Part shown: piece by piece, positions 9,595 to 18,672 of the stretch
How the letters are laid out: each line of letters begins with the position of its first letter
Numbering within the stretch: position 1 is the stretch's first letter
NCBI GenBank assembly: GCA_937923145.1
Contig: CALAJT010000015.1
Span: 1-64,000, forward strand
Source of the DNA: an uncultured Rubritalea sp.
Lineage (GTDB): Bacteria > Verrucomicrobiota > Verrucomicrobiia > Verrucomicrobiales > Akkermansiaceae
Direction: 5' to 3'
DNA: 64,000 nucleotides
Made by a program: the position numbers and the translations under genes
Notes under the pieces: generated by a model
Database searches by the model: none
Told to the model about the DNA's origin: nothing
Seen by the model: the letters and a program-made list of their open reading frames with translations, nothing else

Positions 9595-9674
9595 AGTAGA
9601 TACAGTTATGCACTATCTCACATAATTGATCTATGGGGGTAACTACCCAATTCCTCTATAAACTATAAAGATTA

Positions 9675-10454
9675 TCAGAGGCAGCTATTAGAAAGGCACG
9701 TTATCAGCACCTTGCGATTCTCAAAACCTGTCTTCTCAAATAATGAAGATACATGTTTCTCCACAGTGCGGATACTAATGCCTAGGATAATTGCCATTTC
9801 AGCATTAGATTTGGCTTTAACAATTAGAGGTAAAACCTCTCGCTCTCTTTTAGTTAAATCAGAGATATAGTCAATACACCCTAATGTCACTAATGCATGC
9901 TCGTAATCTGCTGACTTAGTCAGCTTCATGTAAGCGAGTTCCAAATTATCTCTTATCATTTGAACCATTAATTTCTGCTCCGATGAAAATTCTTTATTAT
10001 GGTTAAAGCAGATCATTACGCCCTCCCCTTTGTGATCGTAAAATTCTACTACCGCATGATTTTCAATTTCAATATGTCGATACGCTTCATGGTAAATTGC
10101 TGTATTTCTAATCTCACGTAAGCTGCCAAAGTCACACGTCGTGACTATATCTTCAGGTATCTTCATAGTCTCTTCTATACCTAGACCAACGATGACAGGG
10201 TGAGTCTGAAGATTGTGATTAATAGATTCTAATCGATCAACTATTCCTTTTTTATGTGAAGGTTGAGCGAACACGCTATTTGCATCAAGACCAGTCCCTT
10301 CAAGTCGATTATGCCAGACTGTATAATTGATGCCAACGATGCAGGGAGCATGATAGATAGCTAGTTCTATAAGCTCCTCCTTTGAGCAAGCCCTATGAAT
10401 ATCTAACAAGAGTATATTTAACACCACTAAATTTCTATGATTAATTCTAGCCAT
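9675..10454 (-). CDS. LuxR-type (GerE HTH) transcriptional regulator
   Basis: A 259-residue protein whose C-terminus is a LuxR/FixJ helix-turn-helix: LTKREREVLPLIVKAKSNAE, then ILGISIRTVEKHVSSLFEKTG. The 190-residue N-terminal part carries no visible phosphoacceptor motif and may be a GAF-like sensor. The stop at 9675 is 80 bases before the AraC gene on the same strand. Sequence gives no operator or signal. Identity of the DNA-binding domain is firm; the input is unknown. Confidence 0.85.
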   Translation of the reverse strand: MARINHRNLVVLNILLLDIHRACSKEELIELAIYHAPCIVGINYTVWHNRLEGTGLDANSVFAQPSHKKGIVDRLESINHNLQTHPVIVGLGIEETMKIPEDIVTTCDFGSLREIRNTAIYHEAYRHIEIENHAVVEFYDHKGEGVMICFNHNKEFSSEQKLMVQMIRDNLELAYMKLTKSADYEHALVTLGCIDYISDLTKREREVLPLIVKAKSNAEMAIILGISIRTVEKHVSSLFEKTGFENRKVLITCLSNSCL

Positions 10455-10576
10455 TACAATATATCAAGTTCTAGTATATCTTTAATCTATAGGTTACTGG
10501 TATTTAAAGGTCAAGCCACATTCAGCATCAGGCAGTCTAACAAATGATTGGAATTGCTAGTCTCCAGATTGCCTTC

Positions 10577-10615
10577 TAAAAAAGGAAGCGACATCAAATG
10601 AAATCGCCCCCTTCC
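10577..10615 (-). terminator. Probable Rho-independent terminator
   Basis: An interrupted hairpin GGAAG-GCGA / TCGC-CTTCC lies between 10584 and 10615. On the minus strand it is followed by a run of six T. It sits about 25 bases past the stop of the lipoprotein gene at 10641. Confidence 0.65.
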
Positions 10616-10640
10616 CAAGTTAACATTTGTTTTTCAATCC

Positions 10641-11351
10641 TTAAGGAGCGGCATAATTAATATCTCCTGACGATACAGTATCTATATAACTGATGACGCT
10701 ATTCGTTACTGTAATAGATCGCGCGGTGTCCTCTTGAGTAATCTGAAGGCCTGCATTCTCAACACTAGTCGCAGTTAATTTTACAGAATTTACTACAAAT
10801 ACTGGATTATCATTATTTTCAACATCAATATAGTCTAGTAAAAAATTACTATCTTCTCTAGTAACTGCAACGATAAATGCATCAATAGTGCTTTCAGAAG
10901 GGCTCGTCACTGCTGCATTAAATTCTGATGAAAGCTCATTCGCGGCGAGACTTCTTAAACGAGTTTGAATGACCGCTGGTTCTAGATCTTTACGGCTTGC
11001 CTCAAAGGTATCTAAATCACTATCAAATGTGAATTCAGCTCCAGTCACTGTAACTGGATCGACACCATTAAATCTAACTATAACATCACAAAGGCCAGTA
11101 GCTATATTTTCATTTGCCGTTGAACTAGTAATAGTGAACTCGTATGTCCCATCCCCAATATCCGCAGTGACTTTACCGTTTTCCACCACATCTACTGCTT
11201 CTAAAGAACTTAAACTATTGATTTCGCTAATCATTTCAGATGATTCTGATTTATCATCGTCATCACATGAAACAGTAGTGAATGCTATACTTGTTGCGAA
11301 TAGAGTGGTGATCACACTTTTAAATAGGTTACTTTTATTGTTATTTTTCAT
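10641..11351 (-). CDS. Asp-rich lipoprotein, paralogue of the one at 8242
   Basis: A 236-residue predicted lipoprotein. The N-terminus MKNNNKSNLFKS leads to a hydrophobic segment and lipobox TTVSC, followed by DDDDK. The mature part is acidic, Ser/Thr-rich and beta-like (ADIGDGTYEFTITSS, VTVTGAEFTFDSD), with no family I recognise. It shares lipobox context and size with the lipoprotein at 8242-8946. The two bracket the AraC and LuxR regulators, all four genes on the minus strand. It has its own terminator. Confidence 0.7.
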   Translation of the reverse strand: MKNNNKSNLFKSVITTLFATSIAFTTVSCDDDDKSESSEMISEINSLSSLEAVDVVENGKVTADIGDGTYEFTITSSTANENIATGLCDVIVRFNGVDPVTVTGAEFTFDSDLDTFEASRKDLEPAVIQTRLRSLAANELSSEFNAAVTSPSESTIDAFIVAVTREDSNFLLDYIDVENNDNPVFVVNSVKLTATSVENAGLQITQEDTARSITVTNSVISYIDTVSSGDINYAAP

Positions 11352-11609
11352 AGTACATAGAATCTATCACTCAGGAAGCTTCGATGGATTGAAGATTCTT
11401 GCTATTACTTAATCCTGTTAAGATGATATGGAACTAAAGTATTATCGATAACGCTGGAACGATGACCCACGAAGCTTTGCTTTCATTCCGCTTAGTTATA
11501 TAGATTCTCAGTCTGCCAAGATTATTAGTAAGTAAAATCACCACGCAGCCCTAGGTAAAAATCCATTTTTAAATCTTCATTTCCTCAATAAGGTCGGTAT
11601 CATCTATCC

Positions 11610-12698
11610 ATGAAAGAAAAAGCGATCGCTCTTCTGAAGGAGCTTACTGATGCACACAGTGTCCCTGGGTATGAAGATGAAGTCCGTGCAATATTTGCGG
11701 ATGAGCTCGGTCATGTCAGCGGTGAACTCGGCTCTGATAAGCAGGGTAGTGTCTATTTAGAAAGTGGCTCAAAGGAAGGTCCACGTATTCTAGTAGCCGG
11801 TCACATGGATGAAGTAGGCTTCCGTGTTCAGAGTGTTACCCCTAATGGCTTTATCAGGTTCGTCCCTGTCGGAGGTTGGTGGCCCCACGTTCTGCTATCT
11901 CAGCGTGTTATTGTACGCAACCGTGAAGGAGAAAAAATCCTTGGGGTTATTGCCAGTACTCCGCCACATTTCTTACCTGAAGCGGCTAGATCTAAGGTAA
12001 TGACCATTGATGAACTCTTTATAGACATAGGCGCTAGCTCAGCAATAGAAGTATCGCAGATTTTCGGTATTTCTGTCGGTGACCCTATCGCCCCTGCGAC
12101 AGAATTTACTGCTATGAATAAACCTGATCACTATGTGGCAAAGGCATTCGATAACCGAGTCGGGATGGCATGTGCTATCCAAGCTGCACAGATGCTGACA
12201 ACAGACAGTGACCACCCTAATACTCTAATAACAGCAGGAACTGTCCAAGAAGAAGTAGGACTCCGTGGAGCTAAATCTCTAGCTGGAAAAGTCAGACCTG
12301 ACGTAGCCATCGTGCTAGAAGGCCCTCCAGCGGATGACACCCCAGGCTTTAATCCTAGCCAGAGCCAAGGAGCGCTCGGAGCTGGAGTTCAGATTAGACT
12401 ACACGATCCCAGTGCAATCATGAATCCACGTCTCGTAGACCTCGTGATCCAGACAGCCAAGGCAGAAGGCATCCGCCACCAAGTTACTGTCCGGACTAGC
12501 GGTGGTACAGATGCAGGCGGTTTCAGTATGGCAAATGAAGGCATCCCCTGTGTCGTCCTGGGAGTTCCATCTCGCTATATCCACTCGCATAATTCTATTA
12601 TTAATATCGGTGATTACCTAGAGATGGTAAACCTCACTGTAGCACTCGTTAAAGTGCTTGACCAAGAGACCACTGATGAACTAACACGATATTTATAG
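11610..12698 (+). CDS. M42 family metallopeptidase (glutamyl/aminopeptidase type)
   Basis: A 362-residue cytosolic dinuclear metal aminopeptidase of the M42 (FrvX/PepA-like) family. Metal-binding and catalytic motifs are in order: AGHMDEVGF (His-Asp, about residues 67-75), AFDNRVGMACA (bridging Asp, about 179), TVQEEVGLRGA (catalytic Glu pair, about 211), VLEGPPADDTPG and RTSGGTDAGGF, with a late ligand His in SRYIHSHNS. Length is normal. The gene stands alone and has no signal peptide, fitting an intracellular peptide-trimming role. The exact residue preference cannot be read from sequence. Confidence 0.93.
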   Translation: MKEKAIALLKELTDAHSVPGYEDEVRAIFADELGHVSGELGSDKQGSVYLESGSKEGPRILVAGHMDEVGFRVQSVTPNGFIRFVPVGGWWPHVLLSQRVIVRNREGEKILGVIASTPPHFLPEAARSKVMTIDELFIDIGASSAIEVSQIFGISVGDPIAPATEFTAMNKPDHYVAKAFDNRVGMACAIQAAQMLTTDSDHPNTLITAGTVQEEVGLRGAKSLAGKVRPDVAIVLEGPPADDTPGFNPSQSQGALGAGVQIRLHDPSAIMNPRLVDLVIQTAKAEGIRHQVTVRTSGGTDAGGFSMANEGIPCVVLGVPSRYIHSHNSIINIGDYLEMVNLTVALVKVLDQETTDELTRYL

Positions 12699-12772
12699 CT
12701 TATACTGTTCTAGCATTCCATTTGACAATTACACTCAAACATCTAAATATTAATACATAACAACATAAGATT

Positions 12773-13663
12773 ATGTTTCTAAAATCATTTTTCACTGTAA
12801 TAGCTCTCTCAGCACTAATCTTCACTTCATGTAATAATGAGAAGAACGAGGTTAGATCATCTAACAAATCTTCTCCAAAGAGTCGTGCAGAAGCTGCTAA
12901 AAAATTAAAAATACAAGCCGAACTAGAAAAACAGCAGGCAGAAGAAAAAATCGCAGCAGAAGCCGAGGCTGAAAGAATCGCAGCAGAAAAAGAAGCCGAG
13001 AAAATAGAAGCTCAAAAGCTCGCTGATGAAGAGTTAGCGGAGAAACAACTTCAAGCAGAATTAGCTGAGCTTGAAATAAGAACCGCTGCACAAAAAGCTG
13101 CTTGGGCAAACTACATCGGCACAAAATATGATACACTCAAGTTAGAAAATGGCAAAACTCTCACTAATGCAAAAGTCTCTGAAGTTCGCCCCACGCATGT
13201 TACTTTCATGCACTCAGCTGGCATCGCTAACATTAAATTTATAGAACTAAGTCCCTCGATACGCACTACCTGTAAATATGATCCAGAACTAGCCGCCATC
13301 TCAAAGAAGAAGCAAGCTGAACTACAGCGAAAAATCAGAACAAATATGGCTTACAGAAGAATCGCTCAAGAAAAAAGAGCTAAATCATTTACAGATAAGA
13401 CCTCTGCAAATAACAATTCTAGCTATAAAAAAGAAGAGACAACCAAAAAGGAGGTAAGACCTTTTGGAAGCATCTCAGTCCGAATTAAAAATATAGATAC
13501 AGACGGAATTAGAGACTATGGCTACAAGACTAGAACTCGTCGCGATGGACTACGTAAAACTATCGAAATCTCGGCATATAGCAATGTCCCAGCCATCCTC
13601 AGTGTCAATGGCTCATCCTATAGAGTCACACCCAAAGTTAACTTAATACAATCAGTAAACTGA
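12773..13663 (+). CDS. Lipoprotein with an Ala/Glu/Lys coiled coil
   Basis: A 296-residue predicted lipoprotein: hydrophobic N-terminus MFLKSFFTVIALSALIF with lipobox FTSC. Residues about 35-110 are a charged heptad-like helix with repeats such as EAEAERIAAEKEAEK, a probable long coiled coil. A small beta-like domain follows with NGKTLTNAKVSEVRPTHVTF, a pattern seen in PVC proteins that have SLA1/SHD1-like segments. The C-terminus is a basic domain that contains GSISVRIKNID. No enzymatic motif is seen; a periplasmic structural role is a guess. Confidence 0.65.
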   Translation: MFLKSFFTVIALSALIFTSCNNEKNEVRSSNKSSPKSRAEAAKKLKIQAELEKQQAEEKIAAEAEAERIAAEKEAEKIEAQKLADEELAEKQLQAELAELEIRTAAQKAAWANYIGTKYDTLKLENGKTLTNAKVSEVRPTHVTFMHSAGIANIKFIELSPSIRTTCKYDPELAAISKKKQAELQRKIRTNMAYRRIAQEKRAKSFTDKTSANNNSSYKKEETTKKEVRPFGSISVRIKNIDTDGIRDYGYKTRTRRDGLRKTIEISAYSNVPAILSVNGSSYRVTPKVNLIQSVN

Positions 13664-13783
13664 ATAGTCATAAATATTCTGCTGTATTAAAGACTGATAC
13701 TGGTAAGATTCTAGACGAAGAAAGGCACGACCGTAAAACTGGCTTGTAGTAACACTCAATTTTAATATATATTATAAAAGCTT

Positions 13784-14242
13784 ATGCCCTACCGAATTTG
13801 TAAAATGATCGAGGTCGAAAACGGCCACCTTCTATCAAAACACCCAGACAAATGCCGCTTCCCTCACGGACATACACGTAAAGTGGAGCTAGTATTTGAG
13901 GCAGACAGTCTAGATAACCACGAGATGGTCTTCGATTTCAAGCTAGTGAAACACATGGTGGAAGAATTTATCGAACGCTATGACCACGCTCTCTGCATGA
14001 ATACTGATGACCCAAAATTTGAGTTTTTCAAAGAAGCCTACGGTGAGCGTATCATTGGATTTAAGAGTTTAGACCCGACCACTGAAGTCATGGCTAAGAC
14101 TATTTTCGATCATACATCTGAACGCCTCACCTACCACTTAGAGAATCCTGATCCAGAATACCCTGTGCGATCAGAAGTCAGACTAAAGACCGTCCGCATA
14201 TGGGAAACCACTAGCTCGTGGGCTGAATACTCTGCGGATTAA
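13784..14242 (+). CDS. 6-pyruvoyl-tetrahydropterin synthase/QueD family protein
   Basis: A 152-residue member of the PTPS/QueD fold. The zinc-binding HGH is in RFPHGHTRKVEL (about residues 26-37), with the catalytic-type Cys just before it in PDKC. DHALCMN and a late Glu in TVRIWETTSSW complete the active-site pattern. QueD makes 6-carboxy-tetrahydropterin for queuosine. No other queuosine genes are nearby, so PTPS-type pterin metabolism is also possible. It ends 6 bases before the MauE/DoxX gene, which suggests co-transcription. Confidence 0.85.
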   Translation: MPYRICKMIEVENGHLLSKHPDKCRFPHGHTRKVELVFEADSLDNHEMVFDFKLVKHMVEEFIERYDHALCMNTDDPKFEFFKEAYGERIIGFKSLDPTTEVMAKTIFDHTSERLTYHLENPDPEYPVRSEVRLKTVRIWETTSSWAEYSAD

Positions 14243-14248
14243 TTTCGT

Positions 14249-14707
14249 ATGAACGATACTATATCAAAACAGACGCTCCCCTGGCTAGAGATCAGTCTTA
14301 GAGTAATTCTGGGCGCTATTTTTATCTGGGCTGGTTGTGTCAAACTGCTTGACCTTAATTCGTTTATAGAAAGCGTCAGCAATTTCGAAATCCCACCCTT
14401 TGGTCATGGACCTTGGGATGCGCGGCTTGGTTATACGCTACCTGCATTTGAAGTCATCGTAGGTAGCTGCCTCATCTTAGGATTTACTAAATTCTACAGA
14501 GGAGCGCTATTAACTACAGCCCTGATGAGCGCTGGCTTCTTAGGGGCCATTTTCTCAGTCCACATACGCGGCATCAATATTGAATGTGGTTGCTTTGGCA
14601 AAGCACTTTCATTTGATAACTACTACACTCACATGGCGGTCTTAGCCGTGATGACTCTAGCGGCATTAGTCCTAATTTGGCTGGAAATTAAAAAGTCAAA
14701 AGCCTAG
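14249..14707 (+). CDS. MauE/DoxX-like four-helix membrane protein
   Basis: A 152-residue inner membrane protein with about four transmembrane helices (LEISLRVILGAIFIWAG; FEVIVGSCLILGF; ALLTTALMSAGFLGAIF; MAVLAVMTLAALVLIW). The conserved MauE signature CGCFG occurs in INIECGCFGKA. MauE/DoxX-like proteins are linked to thiol redox chemistry in the envelope. It starts 6 bases after the QueD-like gene. A redox role, perhaps with the convergent thioredoxin-like protein downstream, is inferred. Confidence 0.82.
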   Translation: MNDTISKQTLPWLEISLRVILGAIFIWAGCVKLLDLNSFIESVSNFEIPPFGHGPWDARLGYTLPAFEVIVGSCLILGFTKFYRGALLTTALMSAGFLGAIFSVHIRGINIECGCFGKALSFDNYYTHMAVLAVMTLAALVLIWLEIKKSKA

Positions 14708-14723
14708 TAATCAGACCAGATAA

Positions 14724-15179
14724 TTAATCATTTTTAGACGATTTCATTTCAGATCTTCGCATCGGCATTTGGTCTATAATCTTAAATAGAAGCTGTAATT
14801 CTAGCTTACCTAATTGCTTCTTTTTAACGCCCCCGTCTTTACCGATTAACAGATGACTACCTGGAGTAAGCTTATACTTATTTATTAACTCTAGGCGTTG
14901 TGCCTCGCTAAATTGATATACCCTCTTTTGCTTACTATCCACTCTGATAATTATTAGATCTCGATCATCTATCTGCGATTCTAGCTGCAGGATCAACTTT
15001 TGCTGAATTTCCCATGCTGCTTCGTTCGTAGGATAACTAAGAATAACACGCTTTTTCCATTTAAATTGATCCATATTGGCCCCTCCACTTTTGTTTGGCA
15101 CACTAGTTGCTTCTTTATCAGCAAAAGCAGGGAGTAGACCTATGCAAATTAATAAGATGACAATGTTCAATCTCTTCAT
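14724..15179 (-). CDS. Exported DUF4174-type thioredoxin-like protein
   Basis: The start MKRLNIVILLICIGLLP (ATG 15177-15179) gives a clear signal peptide ending AFADK; an upstream Met adds 11 residues with no benefit. The mature domain has FKWKKRVILSYP, LIGKDGGVKKKQ and the closing IIDQMPMRRSEM, which matches the small DUF4174 family in my memory (a Dx-GKDGGVK loop and a terminal MPMRRxEM). No CxxC is present. It is convergent with the MauE-like gene. Function is unknown. Confidence 0.75.
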   Translation of the reverse strand: MKRLNIVILLICIGLLPAFADKEATSVPNKSGGANMDQFKWKKRVILSYPTNEAAWEIQQKLILQLESQIDDRDLIIIRVDSKQKRVYQFSEAQRLELINKYKLTPGSHLLIGKDGGVKKKQLGKLELQLLFKIIDQMPMRRSEMKSSKND

Positions 15180-15333
15180 ACACAAAGATGACATAGTATT
15201 TAAAATTCTCAACTATAAGAGCTAACTCAGCACTGTTCATTCAAAGTGATTTTATAGCACAAACTAAGAAAGACTCAATACTTGCATTATTGCCTAACTG
15301 CTATTAAAGAACGACTGAAACAAATCTAATATT

Positions 15334-16293
15334 ATGGAAGGAATCGCAATAATGACATCTGGCGGAGACGCCGCAGGAATGAACCCAGCAGTGAAATTCT
15401 GTGTGGAATATGCTAAGAAAAAAGGCTTCAAGCCATTCTTAGTACGCAATGGACTCAGAGGGCTCATCGATAACGACATCTCAGAGGCGACTAAAGAAGA
15501 CGTCTCAGGTATCCTACACAGAGGTGGAACGATACTTCGCTCATCGCGCTCAACACGATTTTTTGAAGACCAATATCGCCAGCAATCATACGAGAATCTC
15601 GACAAACTAGGTATTAAAAAACTCATCGTCATCGGTGGAGACGGCTCATTTACCGCATTAAATAGATTTTACGAAGAATATAAAATCCCCTTCGCAGGTA
15701 TCCCTGCGACAATCGACAATGATATTCCAGGAACTGATTATTGTCTTGGCGTCGATACTGCACTTAATGTCATCCGTGAGTCTATCGACTCTATTCGTGA
15801 CACCGCTCTCTCATTCAGGCGCGCATTCGTCATTGAAACCATGGGTAGGAATTGCGGCTATCTCGCTATGACAAGCGCCCTATCTAGCGGAGCAGAAATC
15901 TGTATAGCTCCCGAGTTAGAATACGATCTTGATGCCATTGGTGAGCGCCTCCGCGTGGATGTGGAAGGCGGACGTGACTATATCATGGCTGTTGTCGCAG
16001 AGGGATCTAACATGGCTGAATACCTTACTCGCTGGATCAAGATCAATCTTGAAATGGATGCAAGACTCACTGTCCTAGGTCATATCCAACGTGGTGGATC
16101 ACCTACAGTGCGCGACCGCATCATGGCTTATAACTTTGCTGTCCAAGCAGTCGAGTCGCTCCTCGAAGGACATACAAATCAGATAATGACTTACACTCAA
16201 GGTAACTACGGAACTGCACCAATCGACGTCATACACAACAAGTGCAAGATAGATCCATCGATCGTAAAGCTAGCTCAAGAACTAGCTCTATAA
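15334..16293 (+). CDS. pfkA: ATP-dependent 6-phosphofructokinase
   Basis: This 319-residue enzyme phosphorylates fructose 6-phosphate in glycolysis. It has the N-terminal nucleotide loop TSGGDAAGMNPAVK, the VIGGDGSF motif (about residues 101-108), and the catalytic loop IPATIDNDIPGTD, where the aspartates act in phosphoryl transfer. METMGRNCGYLA-type and LGHIQRGGSPTVRDR segments bind the sugar phosphate. GGDGS rather than GGDD supports ATP over pyrophosphate as donor. It stands alone upstream of a PspA homologue. Confidence 0.94.
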   Translation: MEGIAIMTSGGDAAGMNPAVKFCVEYAKKKGFKPFLVRNGLRGLIDNDISEATKEDVSGILHRGGTILRSSRSTRFFEDQYRQQSYENLDKLGIKKLIVIGGDGSFTALNRFYEEYKIPFAGIPATIDNDIPGTDYCLGVDTALNVIRESIDSIRDTALSFRRAFVIETMGRNCGYLAMTSALSSGAEICIAPELEYDLDAIGERLRVDVEGGRDYIMAVVAEGSNMAEYLTRWIKINLEMDARLTVLGHIQRGGSPTVRDRIMAYNFAVQAVESLLEGHTNQIMTYTQGNYGTAPIDVIHNKCKIDPSIVKLAQELAL

Positions 16294-16380
16294 TAACTTA
16301 GCGTTATAAAAATCACTTAGAGTTATACTTGCCGATTTGGACTATCTTGGCATAATTGCTCCATAACAAACTAACACATT

Positions 16381-17145
16381 ATGTTTAAAAGAATCGGAAA
16401 TCTAATTAAGGGCTTTTTTGGTCTATTCGTAGGCGGACTAGAGAAGCGCAATCCAAAGGCGCTTCTAGAGGTGGAGAAGGAAAATCTCAGAAAGCAAATT
16501 TCAAAGTTTAACCAAGGTCTAGCATCACATGCGGGACTCGTAGAAAAACTCGTTAGCAACTCTAAAAAACTAGACAAGCAAGAGCTAGAACTACGCGCTA
16601 AGACAGCAGCACACCTCAAGGCAGGTAACCGTCAGCTAGCTGGAGAGTTCGCTCTCAAACTTAAAGGTATAGAATTAGAGCATGACGAAGTTCAAGAGCA
16701 GCTAGAGCAATCTGAAGCCCGCTACAAAGAACTCATCAAAGCTCGTGACGTATCAGTCAAAGAAGCACGCAGGAAGATCGAAGACCTTCGCCGCGGACTA
16801 GATGACATGGAAATACAGAAGGCAACTGCCGAACTCAACGAAATGGCATCCGGCATGGTTAATACTATCGGTGGATCAGGTGACACACTTAACCGTCTCG
16901 AAGAGATCGTAGAGGAAGAACGCACAAAAGCAGCAGGCCGCGCCCGCGTAGCCCGTGACAGCATGGACCTCTCAGAGATCTCTATGAAAGAGTCAGAGCA
17001 AGAGGCTCTAGCTGAAATGGCACTCGCTGACTTCGCAGCAGCAGAAGGTATCAATATCGAGAAGACTGAAACATCATCAGTTCCAACTAAACCCGAAAAA
17101 GAAAGCTCATCTTCAAGCTCGATGGGACCTGGAGTTACGGAGTAA
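16381..17145 (+). CDS. PspA/IM30 family membrane-protecting protein
   Basis: A 254-residue coiled-coil protein of the PspA/Vipp1 group. It begins MFKRIGNLIKGFFGLFVGG, an amphipathic membrane-binding helix, and continues as long charged helices (residues about 30-190) rich in Lys/Glu/Leu. The C-terminal 30 residues are a Ser-rich tail. Such proteins form oligomers on damaged membranes. No PspF/B/C genes are visible. It has a strong terminator directly downstream, so it is likely a single transcription unit. Confidence 0.85.
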   Translation: MFKRIGNLIKGFFGLFVGGLEKRNPKALLEVEKENLRKQISKFNQGLASHAGLVEKLVSNSKKLDKQELELRAKTAAHLKAGNRQLAGEFALKLKGIELEHDEVQEQLEQSEARYKELIKARDVSVKEARRKIEDLRRGLDDMEIQKATAELNEMASGMVNTIGGSGDTLNRLEEIVEEERTKAAGRARVARDSMDLSEISMKESEQEALAEMALADFAAAEGINIEKTETSSVPTKPEKESSSSSSMGPGVTE

Positions 17146-17170
17146 GTTGCTAGTAAAACATTAAATTTCA

Positions 17171-17205
17171 AATGCCAATCTGGAAACAGATTGGCATTTT
17201 TTTAT
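17171..17205 (+). terminator. Rho-independent terminator of the pspA-like gene
   Basis: An 11-bp stem AATGCCAATCT / AGATTGGCATT with a 6-base loop (17171-17198) is followed by a T-run. This is a textbook intrinsic terminator 26 bases past the stop. Confidence 0.92.
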
Positions 17206-17289
17206 TTATAAGAATACGAGCTAAAATAAAATAGTTTGAATAGAATGGTGAATGCTTCGGTCAAACATAGTGAACCACAAAATAACTAT

Positions 17290-17697
17290 ATGAAGAAATC
17301 ATTATTACACACATTCAGCCTATTCGCAGCTCTAGCTACTGTCTTTTTGTTCACAGCAAATACTGCAGAAGCTAGAGGTCAATCGCACAGAACTACTAAA
17401 TATGTTAGTCACTACACATCATGTGGGTGCCCTGTCTATAAAACTAAAGTATTCCGGGGTCACGCTCGTTGTGGCAAGCCTGTCTACAACTACTACACGC
17501 AGCCAGTAAGGCATCGTTGTAATCGCCACAACAACTATAACAGCAGCAGATCATATAACAGTTCTAACAGATGCGGAACTGATAACAGAAGCTACTATAG
17601 AAGCAGCAGAGGATACACTTCTAAAAATCACAGAAACTACAGAAATAGGAGCCATAACTCTAGCAGAAGTGGCATCAGAGTTACTTACAGACGATAA
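17290..17697 (+). CDS. Small secreted basic Tyr/Asn/Arg-rich protein
   Basis: Start chosen at 17290 (MKKSLLHTFSLFAALATVF), which gives a signal peptide ending in AEAR; an upstream ATG adds 18 residues that would bury it. The mature part of about 105 residues is low-complexity and basic: repeats of Asn-Tyr-Arg-Ser with His and six or so Cys, including SCGCPVYKTK and RCGKPVYNYY. I recognise no family. Cysteines may form disulfides in the envelope. A terminator follows. Confidence 0.6.
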   Translation: MKKSLLHTFSLFAALATVFLFTANTAEARGQSHRTTKYVSHYTSCGCPVYKTKVFRGHARCGKPVYNYYTQPVRHRCNRHNNYNSSRSYNSSNRCGTDNRSYYRSSRGYTSKNHRNYRNRSHNSSRSGIRVTYRR

Positions 17698-17726
17698 TTA
17701 GGCTTAGATTCCTTATTTATCAAACC

Positions 17727-17760
17727 AACGGAGGCTCATTCAGCCTCCGTTTTTTATTTT
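17727..17760 (+). terminator. Rho-independent terminator
   Basis: A 10-bp stem AACGGAGGCT / AGCCTCCGTT (17727-17736 with 17742-17751) and a T-rich run. It ends the small secreted protein gene. Confidence 0.92.
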
Positions 17761-17839
17761 TAACATAGTAACTTGCGCAATTGGCGATAGTTTTTATACT
17801 ATAGCACTAAATTCTCTGCACAAACTTTGAAAACTCATT

Positions 17840-18658
17840 ATGAATCCCATTCTTACCATTCTTGGCACCGTTATGATCGGTGTGGCATTGAGATCATGTA
17901 AGACAAAGACTTACCGAAAAATAGGTGCTCTTGTTTACCTTATCGCTAGCGGTCTAATTCTCTATTTTCTCACAGGTAATATCTTTGCGGGACTAGCGGG
18001 TATAGCAGTATGGTTTTTCCTCCCTCTGATCCACCTCTTAGGGACGATAAGAAAACTCAGACTCCCGCTCAATAATAAGCTACACCATAGTTTTCCTCCG
18101 AATGAAGACATGTTCCCTAATGCTGATGCTACCATTGCCGCGCTTGAAGATGCGGGCTTTGAACATGCAGGGAATTCTGGCTGGGACTGGGCTGCCTGCT
18201 CTCAAAGTTACCAATTTTTTTGGCATCCTGAGGAGCGTTCTGTAGCTGCAGTGTGTTTCTGTAAGCAGTCTAAAATCACCTTTTCTTTTCTCACTATTAC
18301 ATCCAGAGATAGCAGTGGTACTCTTTGGAGAACTACTAATTATCCATTCTCCCAAATGCTACGTGAGTCCCCAAATGTATGGCAAAATAATATCCCATGT
18401 GCGACTGGTTGCCTCAATAAAATACTAGCCTCTCACCACTATTTCATCACCCTTCATGGTGCATCCCACGATGACTTAAGAATACCTGACCCTGATGGTA
18501 TTGATGAAGATGTGGAGCAGGACATGCGCAGGCAGATAGATCATAATCTAGAGTCCCGCCTTATCGAACTCACTGGTGATGGTCATTTCAAATACTCTAC
18601 ACGTGGTCTACTCTTCCTCTGGAAACAGTCTATCAAAGACATGATCAAGCTATGCTAA
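17840..18658 (+). CDS. Hypothetical membrane protein with a soluble C-terminal domain
   Basis: A 272-residue protein. The first 75 residues hold three hydrophobic helices (around 1-20, 29-43, 49-70). The soluble remainder is Trp- and aromatic-rich (NSGWDWAACSQSYQFFWHPE) and ends in a charged helix with WKQSIKDMIKLC. I recognise no family and see no catalytic motif. It lies 14 bases before the tyrosine recombinase gene and may share its transcript. Codon use looks like that of neighbours. Confidence 0.6.
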   Translation: MNPILTILGTVMIGVALRSCKTKTYRKIGALVYLIASGLILYFLTGNIFAGLAGIAVWFFLPLIHLLGTIRKLRLPLNNKLHHSFPPNEDMFPNADATIAALEDAGFEHAGNSGWDWAACSQSYQFFWHPEERSVAAVCFCKQSKITFSFLTITSRDSSGTLWRTTNYPFSQMLRESPNVWQNNIPCATGCLNKILASHHYFITLHGASHDDLRIPDPDGIDEDVEQDMRRQIDHNLESRLIELTGDGHFKYSTRGLLFLWKQSIKDMIKLC

Positions 18659-18672
18659 ACACTACTTACTAG

